From contig JADRCO010000258.1 of assembly GCA_021464525.1 (NCBI GenBank), forward strand, positions 1-40,410: a DNA stretch of 40,410 nt, given 5' to 3'. Position 1 is the stretch's first letter; each line of letters opens with the position of its first letter. Below the pieces are notes generated by a model that ran no database searches, was not told where the DNA came from, and saw only the letters and a program-made list of their open reading frames with translations. Shown in pieces: positions 31,883-40,410 of the stretch. The position numbers were made by a program, and so were the translations under genes. Source of the DNA: Rhizophagus sp. LPA8_4_AMF. Taxonomy: Eukaryota; Glomeromycota; Glomeromycetes; Glomerales; Glomeraceae.

Positions 31883-32863
31883 ATGGATAACAACCAATTA
31901 CAAATTTTGTCAAAAAGAATTAATGATCACTTAGGAGAAATCTACAAAAATAAGTACAGAGTCGCCGCTCTTGTTTTTGTTCTATTATCATTAATATCCT
32001 TCCTTACTATGTTAATTGGCAGTACAAATGGCAGTGTAGAGTTAAATAAATTCACCTTTGATGGGCCTATCAGTAGTATTCTTCAAAGGAAAAGTATAAC
32101 ATTCACTTTATTAGGTTACTGCATTGATGATAAATGCACCAGCGAGGTATCACATAACTTTGATAAAGGTAAATTTAAATATGAGATATTAATATTCACT
32201 GTGAAATAAAATTAAAAGGATGTTTCTTTTTATTTAGTCCCAACTTCTAATGAAATTCAATCTGGAGAAGTAAATAAACGTGGCATCGATATTGATCCAA
32301 GCGGTGTAGTGGATAAAGTAGGCGAAGCTGCAAATAACGCGGGTGAAATTGCCAAAGATACTGGTGGAAAAGCAGGCGAAATTGCCAAAGATGCTGGTGA
32401 AAAGGCGGGCGAAATTGCTCAAGAAGTTGGTGAAAAAGCAGGCGAAATTGCTCAAGAAGTTGGTAAAAAAGCCGTAAACGCTTTATTATCGGCCTTTGAC
32501 AGTTTTCTTCCTAAAGAACCTACTAATGGTAAATCCGGTTGGATAGCTCGTCCTATCATCACTGCGTCAATATTTGATGCGCTGGCTTTCCTTTTAATAT
32601 TAATTACCACTACTGATAATAGAAAGTATTGCTATCCTTCAGCTTTTATTTTATTATTAGTATCTTTTATTCTTAATATAGTTTCCTTCTTTGTTACCTT
32701 TTCACTATTTTCTTTAGTATTTAACGTAATTGGTGCTTTTCCTGGCATTGGAGATAATAAGACTGGTTCTGCTATATATTTGTCCGGTTTCAGCTCTGTT
32801 TTCTTACTTATTGCTATAAGCCTTATAATCATTGATGGTAGTAGAAGAAAAAAAAATATATAG
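31883..32863 (+). CDS. SUR7/PalI-like four-span membrane protein with LEA-type 11-mer repeats
   Basis: Two exons: 31883-32168 and 32238-32863 (912 nt, 303 aa). Four predicted membrane helices at about residues 27-47, 201-220, 228-254 and 273-294, with a short cytoplasmic N-terminus and a basic RRKKNI end. The first loop carries GYCIDDKCT, a G-x-C...C pattern seen in the SUR7/PalI (claudin-like) family of plasma membrane proteins. Between the first and second helix, residues 130-173 are four 11-residue repeats of the type AGEIAQEVGEK, encoded by four 33-bp tandem repeats. This 11-mer period with A/G, E, K is that of group 3 LEA proteins, which fold as amphipathic helices on drying. If the topology is right the repeats face outside the cell. 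Function not known; the fusion is the notable point. Confidence 0.75.
32339..32470 (+). repeat. 33-bp tandem repeat (4 copies) inside the SUR7-like gene
   Basis: Units 32339-32371, 32372-32404, 32405-32437 and 32438-32470, each encoding A-G-E-I-A-[KQ]-[DE]-x-G-x-K. Units 3 and 4 are nearly identical at DNA level, so copy number may still change. A degenerate partial unit (GEAANN) precedes them. Confidence 0.85.
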
Positions 32864-33030
32864 ACAAAATTACTAGATATAGATAAACTTTATTCTACTT
32901 GTTTATTTATCATTGTATATTAATATAACAGGAGAAATAAAATAAAATTTGGGATATTTAATTAAAAATATAAAGTTCATCATAAATTTCTAAAATTTGT
33001 AATCTCAACTGCATTGATGTTGAAAAGCTT

Positions 33031-34593
33031 TCATCCTTTTGTTGAAGAACCTTGATAAGTTGGATCTATAAGAAGAGAAACATTTGTCAGCTAAGAGATA
33101 TAAATATAAAAATTTAATTTCTTTTTTACCTTGACTCGGGTAAAGAAAATCTGGCGGCGCTTCACCAGGAGGTGCAGGAATTTGCATTGATTCAAGTGGA
33201 GGAAGAACAACATTTTGAGTAGTAGCTGCCTGAACTTCAGTTTTGGGTCCAGTAGGACGCGGTCTCCCCCAAGTAATTTTCAAATCATGCCCTTTTATAT
33301 TCAAATTATTATGAGATTTATCTATTGCTTGTTCAGCCGATGCTCTAGTTGCAAAATTAATAAAGGCACATCGTGACTTATGTACAACTACGACTGATTT
33401 AATTTCTCCAAATGCGTAAAAATATCCTTTAAGGTCAGCTTCACCGATATCATCCTCGACTCCAGTGATAAATAACGATGTCTAAAAAAGTATATAAATA
33501 ATTAGTGAAATTAATCAATAATATTTCTGAAAAAAAGAAAACATACAATTGTTTTGTCCTCTGGCGGTGTGATATTTGAACCATTACCGCCCTTCACACG
33601 ATTTAAAATCTTTTTTGCAACTGGGTCATTTGTTCCATAATAACGATCTTTGATATTTTGATGGGATAATTCATTCTCTTCGGGTATCTCGTGTCTAAAT
33701 AGTGTGATATAATAATTCAAAATAAAATATAATAGAAGCTATAAAAATATACTGATGAGTTATTACCCACCTGTATGGACATTCGTCGCCACGTGTACAT
33801 GTCCCTTTAACAAAAAATGAACATATATGTGGTCTATTGCGCTTATAATAAGGCTCTGTTCTAGCAAGCTTTTTTAACATCTCCTGACCAGATGAATCTG
33901 CTTTTCCATAATTGATTAGACTTTCAGCACCTGAGATCTATTAATTCAAAGTATGAAGGTTAGTAACAGATCAAAAATTTCGGAGTATTAATAAGTTTTT
34001 TATTACCTTCCCTTCAATATTTTGAGCGAAATATTCCCTATTGATTTCTGACCTAGGTGCATCATTAGTAATGTTAAGAGCTGTATCACGAACTTGCACA
34101 GGAAGATTGTATTGTAAATCCAATAAACATGTCTGGCAAACATTCTTTAATTTAGCACATGTTTGACAAATTTCTGTTTTTTTGTATCGCATCCCGGCTC
34201 CAGGAAGCCATCTAAAGATTGTAAAGGGACGAGAACAAACCTAATGGAATTATTAATTATTAATAAAAAAAAATAGATAATACCGAAAAACCGAACTTAC
34301 TTTGCATTCTTTTCCAAATCCTTGCCTTGTCTTGATGCGAATAAATTAAAAAGTAAGAAATTAAGTATTTTAAAGAATAAATTTATATTCAAAAAAGAAT
34401 GAAGAAAATATAAATTTTAGATTACCATTCGAACGTAAGGGTTGTCTCCAAGGCAAGTTTCGCAAAGAATCGGAAATTCCTTTGCAATATGAAAAAAGTA
34501 TAAGTGATTATTGACGTGAAGCCATAATTACAAGTACAACAAACTTACGGATTCTTCCCAGCCTTGTTTATTTGGATCTGCTTTAGCAGCCAT
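33031..34593 (-). CDS. RBM22: Pre-mRNA-splicing factor RBM22/Slt11 (Cwf5)
   Basis: About eight exons between 34593 and 33031. RBM22/Slt11 is a core spliceosome protein that contacts the catalytic U6-intron RNA. Seen in order: [36 protein letters not shown] then [34 protein letters not shown] (N-terminal zinc ribbons), then [20 protein letters not shown] followed by [11 protein letters not shown] (CCCH finger), [40 protein letters not shown] and [16 protein letters not shown] (RRM), [14 protein letters not shown], and a short Pro-rich tail ending [15 protein letters not shown]. The tail is much shorter than in human RBM22 (420 aa) but keeps the YPSQDP motif. The third exon is tiny and its acceptor is uncertain: a 21-nt exon from GGATTTGG fits the frame best. 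Confidence 0.92.
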
Positions 34594-34774
34594 TTTTTGA
34601 ACAAGCACAATATAAACCAAGAAAAGGATCGAAAGTATTGAAAGTTCTGGTACTATTAGTAGACCATTTAAATATGGCGAATATGACGTCATAACATAGC
34701 CGATCATAATACATTTAGCTTTATTTTAAAAAATTTTCGTTTGGCAGGTTTACAGGTAATGTTTAAATTTATTG

Positions 34775-36332
34775 CTAAACTTTATTTTTATTAGTACTTA
34801 ATACTTTTAATTCTTCAACAATTCTATCAATAATCTCAGAACTTGATTTTGCATTATTAAAATAAAGAACTTGACAAAGAACTTTAGATTTATCAGCACC
34901 AATCCATTTCTTTATATGAATTAAGGAATATATCTCGTTCTTTCAATTGAAAATTTTTTTTAATATTATATAATCTTCCAAAAAAAATTCAAATAAATTT
35001 TCTTACCTTCCAACTGATTTCAAATGCCATCGCTTCTGACAATCCACTACTTGGATGGACATTCCATAATTGACGTAAAAGATAAGGAGATAATTCCACG
35101 ATAACATGACTACATTCATATTTTGTTAATTGACTTTCAAAACGTACACTTTTCTCGCACTTCATTAATGAAGTAAATATTCTTCAGTAAATCACATAAA
35201 ATATTAATAAAAAAGTCAAATCTTTCTTTATAACTAAACCTGATCAATAAGATATAAACCGAAAGAGTGTTCCTTTTGTAGTAATTCTCCAGTTCCAGGA
35301 CTTGCAAATCTCACATTGACTTTTGCATTATACTTTTTAAAAATAATATTTGTTTAAATTTAAAATTTTGAAATTTGAAAATTTATAATAACTTACTTGA
35401 CAGAACTCGGATGGGGCCAATTTCAACTTTTCAATAATTTGGGTTTGCGGGGATAACGTAAAGATCGAAGCCGTAGTAGAAGTTTTTGGTACAAATATTG
35501 AAGATATTGAAGTCGTTCTATTTGAAGGAATACATAGCGGTTAAAATTTTTGCATATTTACTAATATCAATGAATAACACATACTCGGAATCAGGATTTG
35601 TAATTCCACGTTTTGTAGATTCTTTACATTCTACATCTATATTTACTAGCTAAAATTGATTTATAATTAGATCCAAATTTGTACTTTCCTAATGAAATAT
35701 ATAAAAATAATTTTCATTCTACCTCATTATGGTCTTTCTTTACAAAAGTTATACTACATGAAATACTTGGTATAGGAAATTGTCCAGAATTAATAATGGT
35801 GATAGTTAATAAACTAGGAATAAAGTTTCCTTGTGTTTCTAATTTATGAATTTGTGTTATATTGGATGCTAAAGTAATAAAGTAAAATTGAATTTTAATC
35901 AAATACAAAAAAAATTAAATGTTTCACAAATAAAATAATATACAAACTAATTCGAAGATTAGACAATAAAAATTGTTCCATCACTGAATTCATGGTGTGA
36001 GTCATTTCAAGTGATTGTTTTAAATTTGCGGCTAGTGTCTTTTATTAAATAAGATAATATCATTAACGTAAATTTAAATAAATGATATAGAATAAATAAT
36101 GATGACTCACAGTGTAAACACTACTAAAAGAATTTTGCACTCCTTGAATACTATTTTGTAACAATGTAGCCATGGTTTTCCTTTATAATTTTTTAAGTAA
36201 ATTAATACTATACTAGAAACGAACTTCCATAATTAATAAAACTTACATTCCGTTGTCTTCACTATCAATAGCATTATTATTGCTGGAAGATTGTTCTTGA
36301 TTTATCTGAACAAGGTTTACTTTTGAAGTCAT
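34775..36332 (-). CDS. Unrecognised multi-exon protein
   Basis: Nine exons on the minus strand between the ATG at 36332 and the TAG at 34777-34775, about 325 aa, all joints in phase. Not recognised by me. Layout: a Ser/Asn-rich N-terminus (NQEQSSSNNNAIDSEDNG), a helical part (TMATLLQNSIQGVQNSFSSV, TLAANLKQSLEMTHTMNSVM) and then a beta-rich part: NFIPSLLTITIINSGQFPIP, SISCSITFVKKDHNE, a Ser/Thr-rich linker with SSIFVPKTSTTASIF, LKLAPSEFCQYNAKVNVRFA, SPGTGELLQKEHSFGLYLID, and VIVELSPYLLRQLWNVHPSS near the end, then WIGADKSKVLCQVLYFNNAK. The strands with a Gly-Pro turn pattern (TITIINSGQFPIP) resemble an immunoglobulin-like or adaptin-appendage-like beta-sandwich. A transport- or complex-scaffold role is only a guess. 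Divergent from the bZIP gene, 286 bp apart. Confidence 0.75.
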
Positions 36333-36618
36333 TATTATAGACGCGAAAAAGACGCGAAAGACTTTTGGAGAGGCGCATGAGAACAGAGATTGATCAACAG
36401 ACAAATTTAGCTAATTTAGTTACCAATCATGATTCCGTAATTTGCCGTAACGGTTACTTTTGCTGAATCATAATTATCAGATAAAGTACAATAAATTTTT
36501 TCGCGACATTTTTTTTTTTAACAGACTTAGAATGCTATATATACAGACTTAGAATGCTATATATTCAAATTGTGTCCATATTCTGCGAGTTGCGAACCGA
36601 AACCGAAATTGCGAACCA
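36333..36618 (+). promoter_or_regulatory. Divergent promoter and candidate uORF-bearing leader of the bZIP gene
   Basis: A 22-bp sequence (36521-36542) is repeated exactly and in tandem (36543-36564). Each copy contains GAATGCTATATAT. If transcribed, the first copy starts a seven-codon upstream frame (MLYIQT, 36532-36552). The second starts a frame at 36554 that overlaps the bZIP start codon in another frame and, after splicing, ends at 36769. If not transcribed, CTATATAT may be a duplicated TATA box. A T-run precedes the repeats (about 36510-36519). Confidence 0.5.
36521..36564 (+). repeat. Exact 22-bp tandem duplication
   Basis: Two identical adjacent copies beginning ACAGACTTAGAATGC, 55-98 bp before the bZIP start codon. 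Confidence 0.9.
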
Positions 36619-37170
36619 ATGTCTAATAAAGTACAATCGGTATGTTTTTTCTAAAAGAAAAAAATTTAACCGTATTTGTAATTAATCTCTCATTTCTCGT
36701 TGAATTTATAGGAAAAAGTTAAACCTAATGGAACATCATATTATTCTACACAGGATTCAAGTTCTATAGGACCATCATGTTCAGTTGCGGATAGTACTTC
36801 TGCAACAATGGCTGCTCTCACTTCAGAACAAACCAAAACTTCAACGAATAATTCTTCATCATCACGTAAGAAAGCTTTTATCAAATTTGTTAAAGATCCA
36901 CAAACTATTACCGAAGATTTAATAAGAAAACGTGCAAAGAATACTGAGGCAGCAAGAAGAAGTAGGCAGCGTAGAGTTGAGAAAATGGAAAGTCTTGAAA
37001 AACAAGTTGCTGAATTAACTATTGAAAATACTGAATTGAAAACTCGTCTAACCGTATTAGAAATTGAAAAAAAAAGTTTAGAAGAAAAAAATTTAGATAA
37101 AGATAGTATGATTAAAATATTAGAACGTCAATTGACTGAAGCTTATCAAAGAATTGTAAACAAATCTTAA
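36619..37170 (+). CDS. GCN4-like bZIP transcription factor
   Basis: Two exons: 36619-36639 and 36712-37170 (480 nt, 159 aa). The basic region at about residues 79-98 reads RKRAKNTEAARRSRQRRVEK: N-T-E-A-A-R-R-S-R is the DNA-contact signature shared with yeast Gcn4 and Neurospora CPC1 (N-x-x-A-A-x-x-S-R). A leucine zipper with extended coiled coil follows (LEKQVAEL, then heptads to about residue 150), longer than the four heptads of Gcn4. The N-terminal half is short and Ser/Thr-rich with no clear acidic activation domain, so total size is well below Gcn4 (281 aa). The first exon codes only MSNKVQS. A nuclear role controlling amino-acid or stress genes is likely by family. The leader carries candidate upstream frames (see 36333-36618). 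Confidence 0.88.
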
Positions 37171-38424
37171 ACAGATTTTAATTGTATAATTTGTAAACAG
37201 AAGCAACATCATTCTATAGGATAATTTTGATCAAAACACTGTAGTATAATAATTTTGATTATTAATATCAAATAAATAATCCTTTTGCACATGCTTAGGT
37301 GCTCTTTTTTAAATTGTCTTTGAAATATAAATTATTTCGTCCATCTCTAGTAAGTAGATATTATTAGTACTAGTCACACAAAACAGAGAAATGATTACTA
37401 ATTAAAGTCAATTATAATTATCTGTTATCATTATCCTACATTCCTATATTGGATAAAAAGATATAAAATTACATCTTTCATCTATTCATTGTACTTTTGA
37501 GCTATACAATAACACATTAAAATTCTGAAAAGTTGTATTTCAAATTACAAAATACCCTCAAACTATTGAATAATCTTACAGGCAGTAAATATAAAATTCT
37601 ATTGTTTAAAAGTACATTTAAAGATGGCAAATATTCTTAGTTTGAGAGAAAAAAGTATAGGCAATGATATCCCAAGATTATAAACTGAAATGAAAATATA
37701 CCTTTAAAATAAAATACATTTAGGCTGTATATATATAATTAATAAAGATTTTAAATGCAATAAATTTTATTTACAGGCCATTTTATTTAAAATAGTATAT
37801 TAATTCTGTTACTTATAATTATTTAGCTTTAAACTATAAAGGTATTAAATTCAAAAATTTTAATTATTTGATATTATATAATTTTTTTTTTTTTTAATTG
37901 CAGCAGCACATTTATTAATTAATTGCATCTGAAAAAGTTAGGTAATACATAAAAGTAAAAATCAAAACTAGTATAAAACAATTTTAAAAATTAATAAACT
38001 ACTTGTCATTCTTAAAGAACTTCATGTATGCACAATTAATGAGCCCATTCACTCAGCAGGTAAGTGTAAGGTAAAGCATACTTTCTTAACAAACAGCACT
38101 GCTTTCTTAGTTGGTTAACTCAGAGACCTGCTACGCTATAGCAAATAAAAAGAAAAAAGAAAAAATATTTTTTTAAACCTTCTTAACTTCCCAAAATATA
38201 AAAGTATACCACTAATTCACATAAGTGACATAACCTCATTGTCACCTGTACATAACTGCTAAAGTAGAAATCCCCAATATCTTTACTCACAAAGAAAATC
38301 ACAGCAAGAGATCCTTCAGCCTATTATGTGGTAATGGTATTAATTCTTTTACTGTTATATATCCCTATAAAAAGCACTCTTATTAAAATATACTTAAAAT
38401 ATACTTAAAATATTTTTTATGCTT
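37171..38424. other. Non-coding AT-rich flank
   Basis: Holds the bZIP 3' UTR and then AT-rich sequence with no open frame, RNA gene or clear repeat structure. A T-run is at about 37881-37894. Confidence 0.5.
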
Positions 38425-38488
38425 AAGTGGTTTATTCTAGGACATATTAATATATTAATATATTAATATATCCTAGAACAAACCACTT
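38425..38488. repeat. Long hairpin (32-bp arms)
   Basis: Starts AAGTGGTTTATTCTAGGAC and ends TCCTAGAACAAACCACTT; arms of about 32 bases with two mismatches and no loop to speak of, centred on TATTAATATATTAATA. Confidence 0.8.
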
Positions 38489-38640
38489 GTTTCAGACTAA
38501 TATGTCCTAGAATAATATAGTTTATGTCCTAAGACAATATAGTTTATTGGTTAATATGTTCTAGGACAATATAATTTATTGATTAATATGTCCTTAATAA
38601 AATGTTATAATCTATTAATTTATATGTCCTAAAGATATGA
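38489..38640. repeat. Irregular tandem repeats of a TATGTCCTAGGACAATATA motif
   Basis: Four or five diverged copies of TAATATGTCCTAG followed by ACAATATAGTTTATTG, spaced about 28-46 bp. The motif TTCTAGGACATATTAATA of the neighbouring hairpin is the same sequence, so hairpin and array form one structure. Confidence 0.6.
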
Positions 38641-38702
38641 AATGCATGCCTATTCAGTTGCCTTTAAGATGCCAAGATAGTATAAAAAAAAAGGCATCAG
38701 GC

Positions 38703-39092
38703 GGTGCAGTAAATTCGTGATTAATTTTGGCCAACACTATACCATAATTTTGGCCGATCTTTAGAGCATGTGATTTGAAGATCCAGCTTAAATGCTGAGT
38801 TCTTATATCCAAAGTTCTGGCCAAAATTGTGAAATAGTACTGGTCGAAATTAAGCAAATTTTGACCAGCATAATTTTGGCCGATTTTGGAACACATGACT
38901 TGGGATCTAACTTAGCGCTATGATAGTGTATCCTGGAACTATCATGGAACTGGTAGGAAACTGGCAGAAAACTAGACTAGTTCTATTAGCTCTTGGTCAT
39001 TTTTATGTTTAGCTTGGATGCTGAATTATTATGTCCAAAGTTTTAGCTGAATTTATGATGAAAATAGTAATTTTTGTTAATTTTACTGTGCC
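38703..39092. mobile_element. MITE with GGTGCAGTAAA termini
   Basis: About 390 bp. Left end GGTGCAGTAAATTCGTGATT, right end TTTTACTGTGCC (inverse GGCACAGTAAAA). Inside, AATTTTGGCC recurs four times and the block GATTTGAAGATCCAGCTTA / GACTTGGGATCTAACTTA is repeated, as is GCTGAGTTCTTATATCCAAA / GCTGAATTATTATGTCCAAA. A minus-strand open frame (38654-38896) lies within it by chance. I recall this repeat type as very common in Rhizophagus genomes, but this was not checked. Diverged ends suggest an old copy. Confidence 0.6.
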
Positions 39093-39162
39093 TTTAGTTC
39101 CTGGCACTTCCTTGCAACTTCCTTGCAACTTTCTCATTACTTTTGAGAGATATTTATTGCCG

Positions 39163-39330
39163 GTATAAGTCTTACGTGAAGGCTATACTATACTCAAGTA
39201 TATATCTAGAAAGATAAAGTCTTCTTCCATATTTTATATAATAATTTCCAAAGAAGACTTTATATCATACCCAGGTATATATCTAGGAAGGATAAGTCTT
39301 ACACGAAGACTATACTATGCCCAGATACAT
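39163..39330. repeat. Direct repeats with internal hairpin
   Basis: A segment with GGTATAAGTCTTACGTGAAG, then CTATACTATACTC and GTATATATCTAG (39162-39212), recurs as GGATAAGTCTTACACGAAG, CTATACTATGCCCAG (39289-39325). Between them TAAAGTCTTCTT (39215-39226) and AAGAAGACTTTA (39251-39262) form a perfect 12-bp stem with a 24-base loop. Confidence 0.6.
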
Positions 39331-39649
39331 ACCATTAAGATGTAGCCTTTATGCCACATCTAAACGCACACTTGCCTACCCTAGATATCATACTGTATAT
39401 ACCCGAGCACATACTAATGTTAGATGAAGGTTTTTGCCAATTTTTATATAATTGATTACATAGAAGCCTTTACTTTTAGATATATATCTGGTTACCTTTC
39501 TTTTACAATTTGCTTATTAAGTTCGCTATTACTTCTTTTTTGCAACTATTGAAAAAAAATAATTAAAGATTTTTGAATTATAAATATAAACATTTTTAAA
39601 CTAACGGCATATATACACTAACTAATTTTAACCAAACTGATCGCTCTGA

Positions 39650-40312
39650 CCTCTGGCCCTTTTATTTATTATAATAACATCGGCCCTTTAACTGGCATCC
39701 CATCATGCAATGATATCATGGTAGAATATAATAATGGGATAGACCGATATACTTCAATAAAGTCTATCTGGCAAGCAACCTATACATTTTATGCCTATAG
39801 ATGTGAGTGATGAAGCTGAATCCTCTTATATTTTATGTATCAGTGGTACTTTAATTAATGGGCAAAAGGCAATCGTAGATATTACAGGCATTAAACCCTT
39901 CTTTGATGTTGAAGTGCCAGATAATTATTCCTCTCTTTATTTAAGACTATATTAGCACACATTTTATCTGCTACTCTCAAAAACACATCAAAATTTGGGT
40001 TTGAGGATATTTGCGCTTTTTCACTTCAAGGATATCATACAAAAAAGAAAGTATATATCTGTATGAGCATATGGAATCACTTTGATCAATATAATGTATT
40101 AAAAGCAGTTCAAGAAGTTGGCATTCATACAGCTTTTGACGACTTTACTCCCAAATATAATTATCGCAAAGTGACCTGTAAAGAAAGATTACCACTTTCA
40201 AGCTGGACAGTATTAAGTAACTATTCATATACACTATCAGAAAATGCTTATCTCTTCCAAGTATCTGTAGGTAATTACAACTATAAATGCCACCCAAAAT
40301 ACTTTAGGTAAA
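39650..40312 (+). mobile_element. Broken family B DNA polymerase-like fossil (virus-like or self-replicating element)
   Basis: Plus-strand coding-like stretches resemble the N-terminal part of a family B DNA polymerase of the kind found in large DNA viruses and self-replicating elements: a strand-rich region with an IVDITGIKPFF-like segment, and further on an open stretch (40063-40311) with NYRKVTCKERLPLSSW. No exonuclease or polymerase motifs are present before the window ends near the repeat at 40321. The sequence is broken, with about three breaks, and looks old. Which element family it came from cannot be decided here, and a relic of a host polymerase is not excluded. Confidence 0.4.
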
Positions 40313-40320
40313 TCCCAAAT

Positions 40321-40410
40321 CCCAAATTAATTATGACATCCCAAATGTACAAATCCTAAATTATTATAGCATCCCAAATTAATTATGACATCCCAAATTA
40401 ATTATAACAT
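40321..40410 (+). repeat. 19-bp minisatellite at the window edge
   Basis: Units CCCAAATTAATTATGACAT at 40321-40339 and 40373-40391 (identical), a near-identical unit at 40392-40410 (ATAACAT end), and two degenerate units between. The array runs off the window. Confidence 0.85.

Noticed and set aside
38040-38140. Possible tRNA (TTAGTTGGTTAACTC resembles a D-loop)
   Set aside because: No acceptor stem, anticodon arm or T-loop could be paired around it.
38654-38896. 80-codon minus-strand frame
   Set aside because: Produced by internal repeats of a MITE; no protein family.

Overview
The window looks like nuclear DNA of an early-diverging filamentous fungus, most likely an arbuscular mycorrhizal fungus (Glomeromycotina, Rhizophagus-like). 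The evidence is very AT-rich intergenic DNA, short AT-rich GT-AG introns (mostly 40-110 bp) in almost every gene, fungal versions of housekeeping proteins, a relic of a protein kinase type that is hugely expanded in Rhizophagus, and abundant foldback/MITE-type repeats. The organism call is an inference from style and gene content; no species marker was found.

Layout. Bases 1 to about 7,540 are a gene-poor repeat zone: two foldback elements of one family (857-1394 and 5245-6585, the second interrupted by a Mutator-like element with a clean 9-bp target duplication), a 1-kb palindromic element built from about 78-bp units (1906-2903), a kinase relic, a retropepsin-like fossil and a LINE tail. 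Bases 7,565 to 37,170 are a compact block of 17 protein genes. Bases 37,171 to the end return to repeats: a perfect-looking hairpin, a terminal-inverted-repeat MITE, tandem repeats, and a broken family B DNA polymerase-like fossil followed by a 19-bp minisatellite.

Gene order in the core: ECHDC1-like decarboxylase (+), NOC4 (-), HTD2-like dehydratase (+), EEF1AKMT4-like methyltransferase (-), MED4 (+), an unusual histone H2A variant (+), a CoA-binding-fold protein (+), LanC-like protein (-), CCDC43 (+), a protein with two candidate OST-HTH/LOTUS domains (-), lipin/PAH1 (+), OPI3-type phospholipid methyltransferase (-), USP30/UBP16-type deubiquitinase (-), a SUR7/PalI-like tetraspan protein carrying LEA-type 11-mer repeats (+), RBM22/Slt11 (-), an unrecognised protein (-), and a GCN4-like bZIP factor (+). 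I rebuilt exon structures by hand. For the genes where I summed the exons the coding length is a multiple of three and the length matches the family (for example 198 aa for OPI3, 229 aa for CCDC43, 968 aa for lipin).

Functional links. Six pairs of genes are divergent and several share only 110-380 bp, so shared promoters are likely. Lipin (makes diacylglycerol from phosphatidate) and the OPI3-type enzyme (makes phosphatidylcholine) sit tail to tail. Three genes point to mitochondrial or acyl-CoA metabolism (ECHDC1, HTD2, USP30). The most unusual items are the LOTUS-like protein, the LEA-repeat membrane protein, the H2A variant with a long N-tail and an SPKK tail motif, and the bZIP leader in which a 22-bp tandem duplication creates two upstream AUGs.
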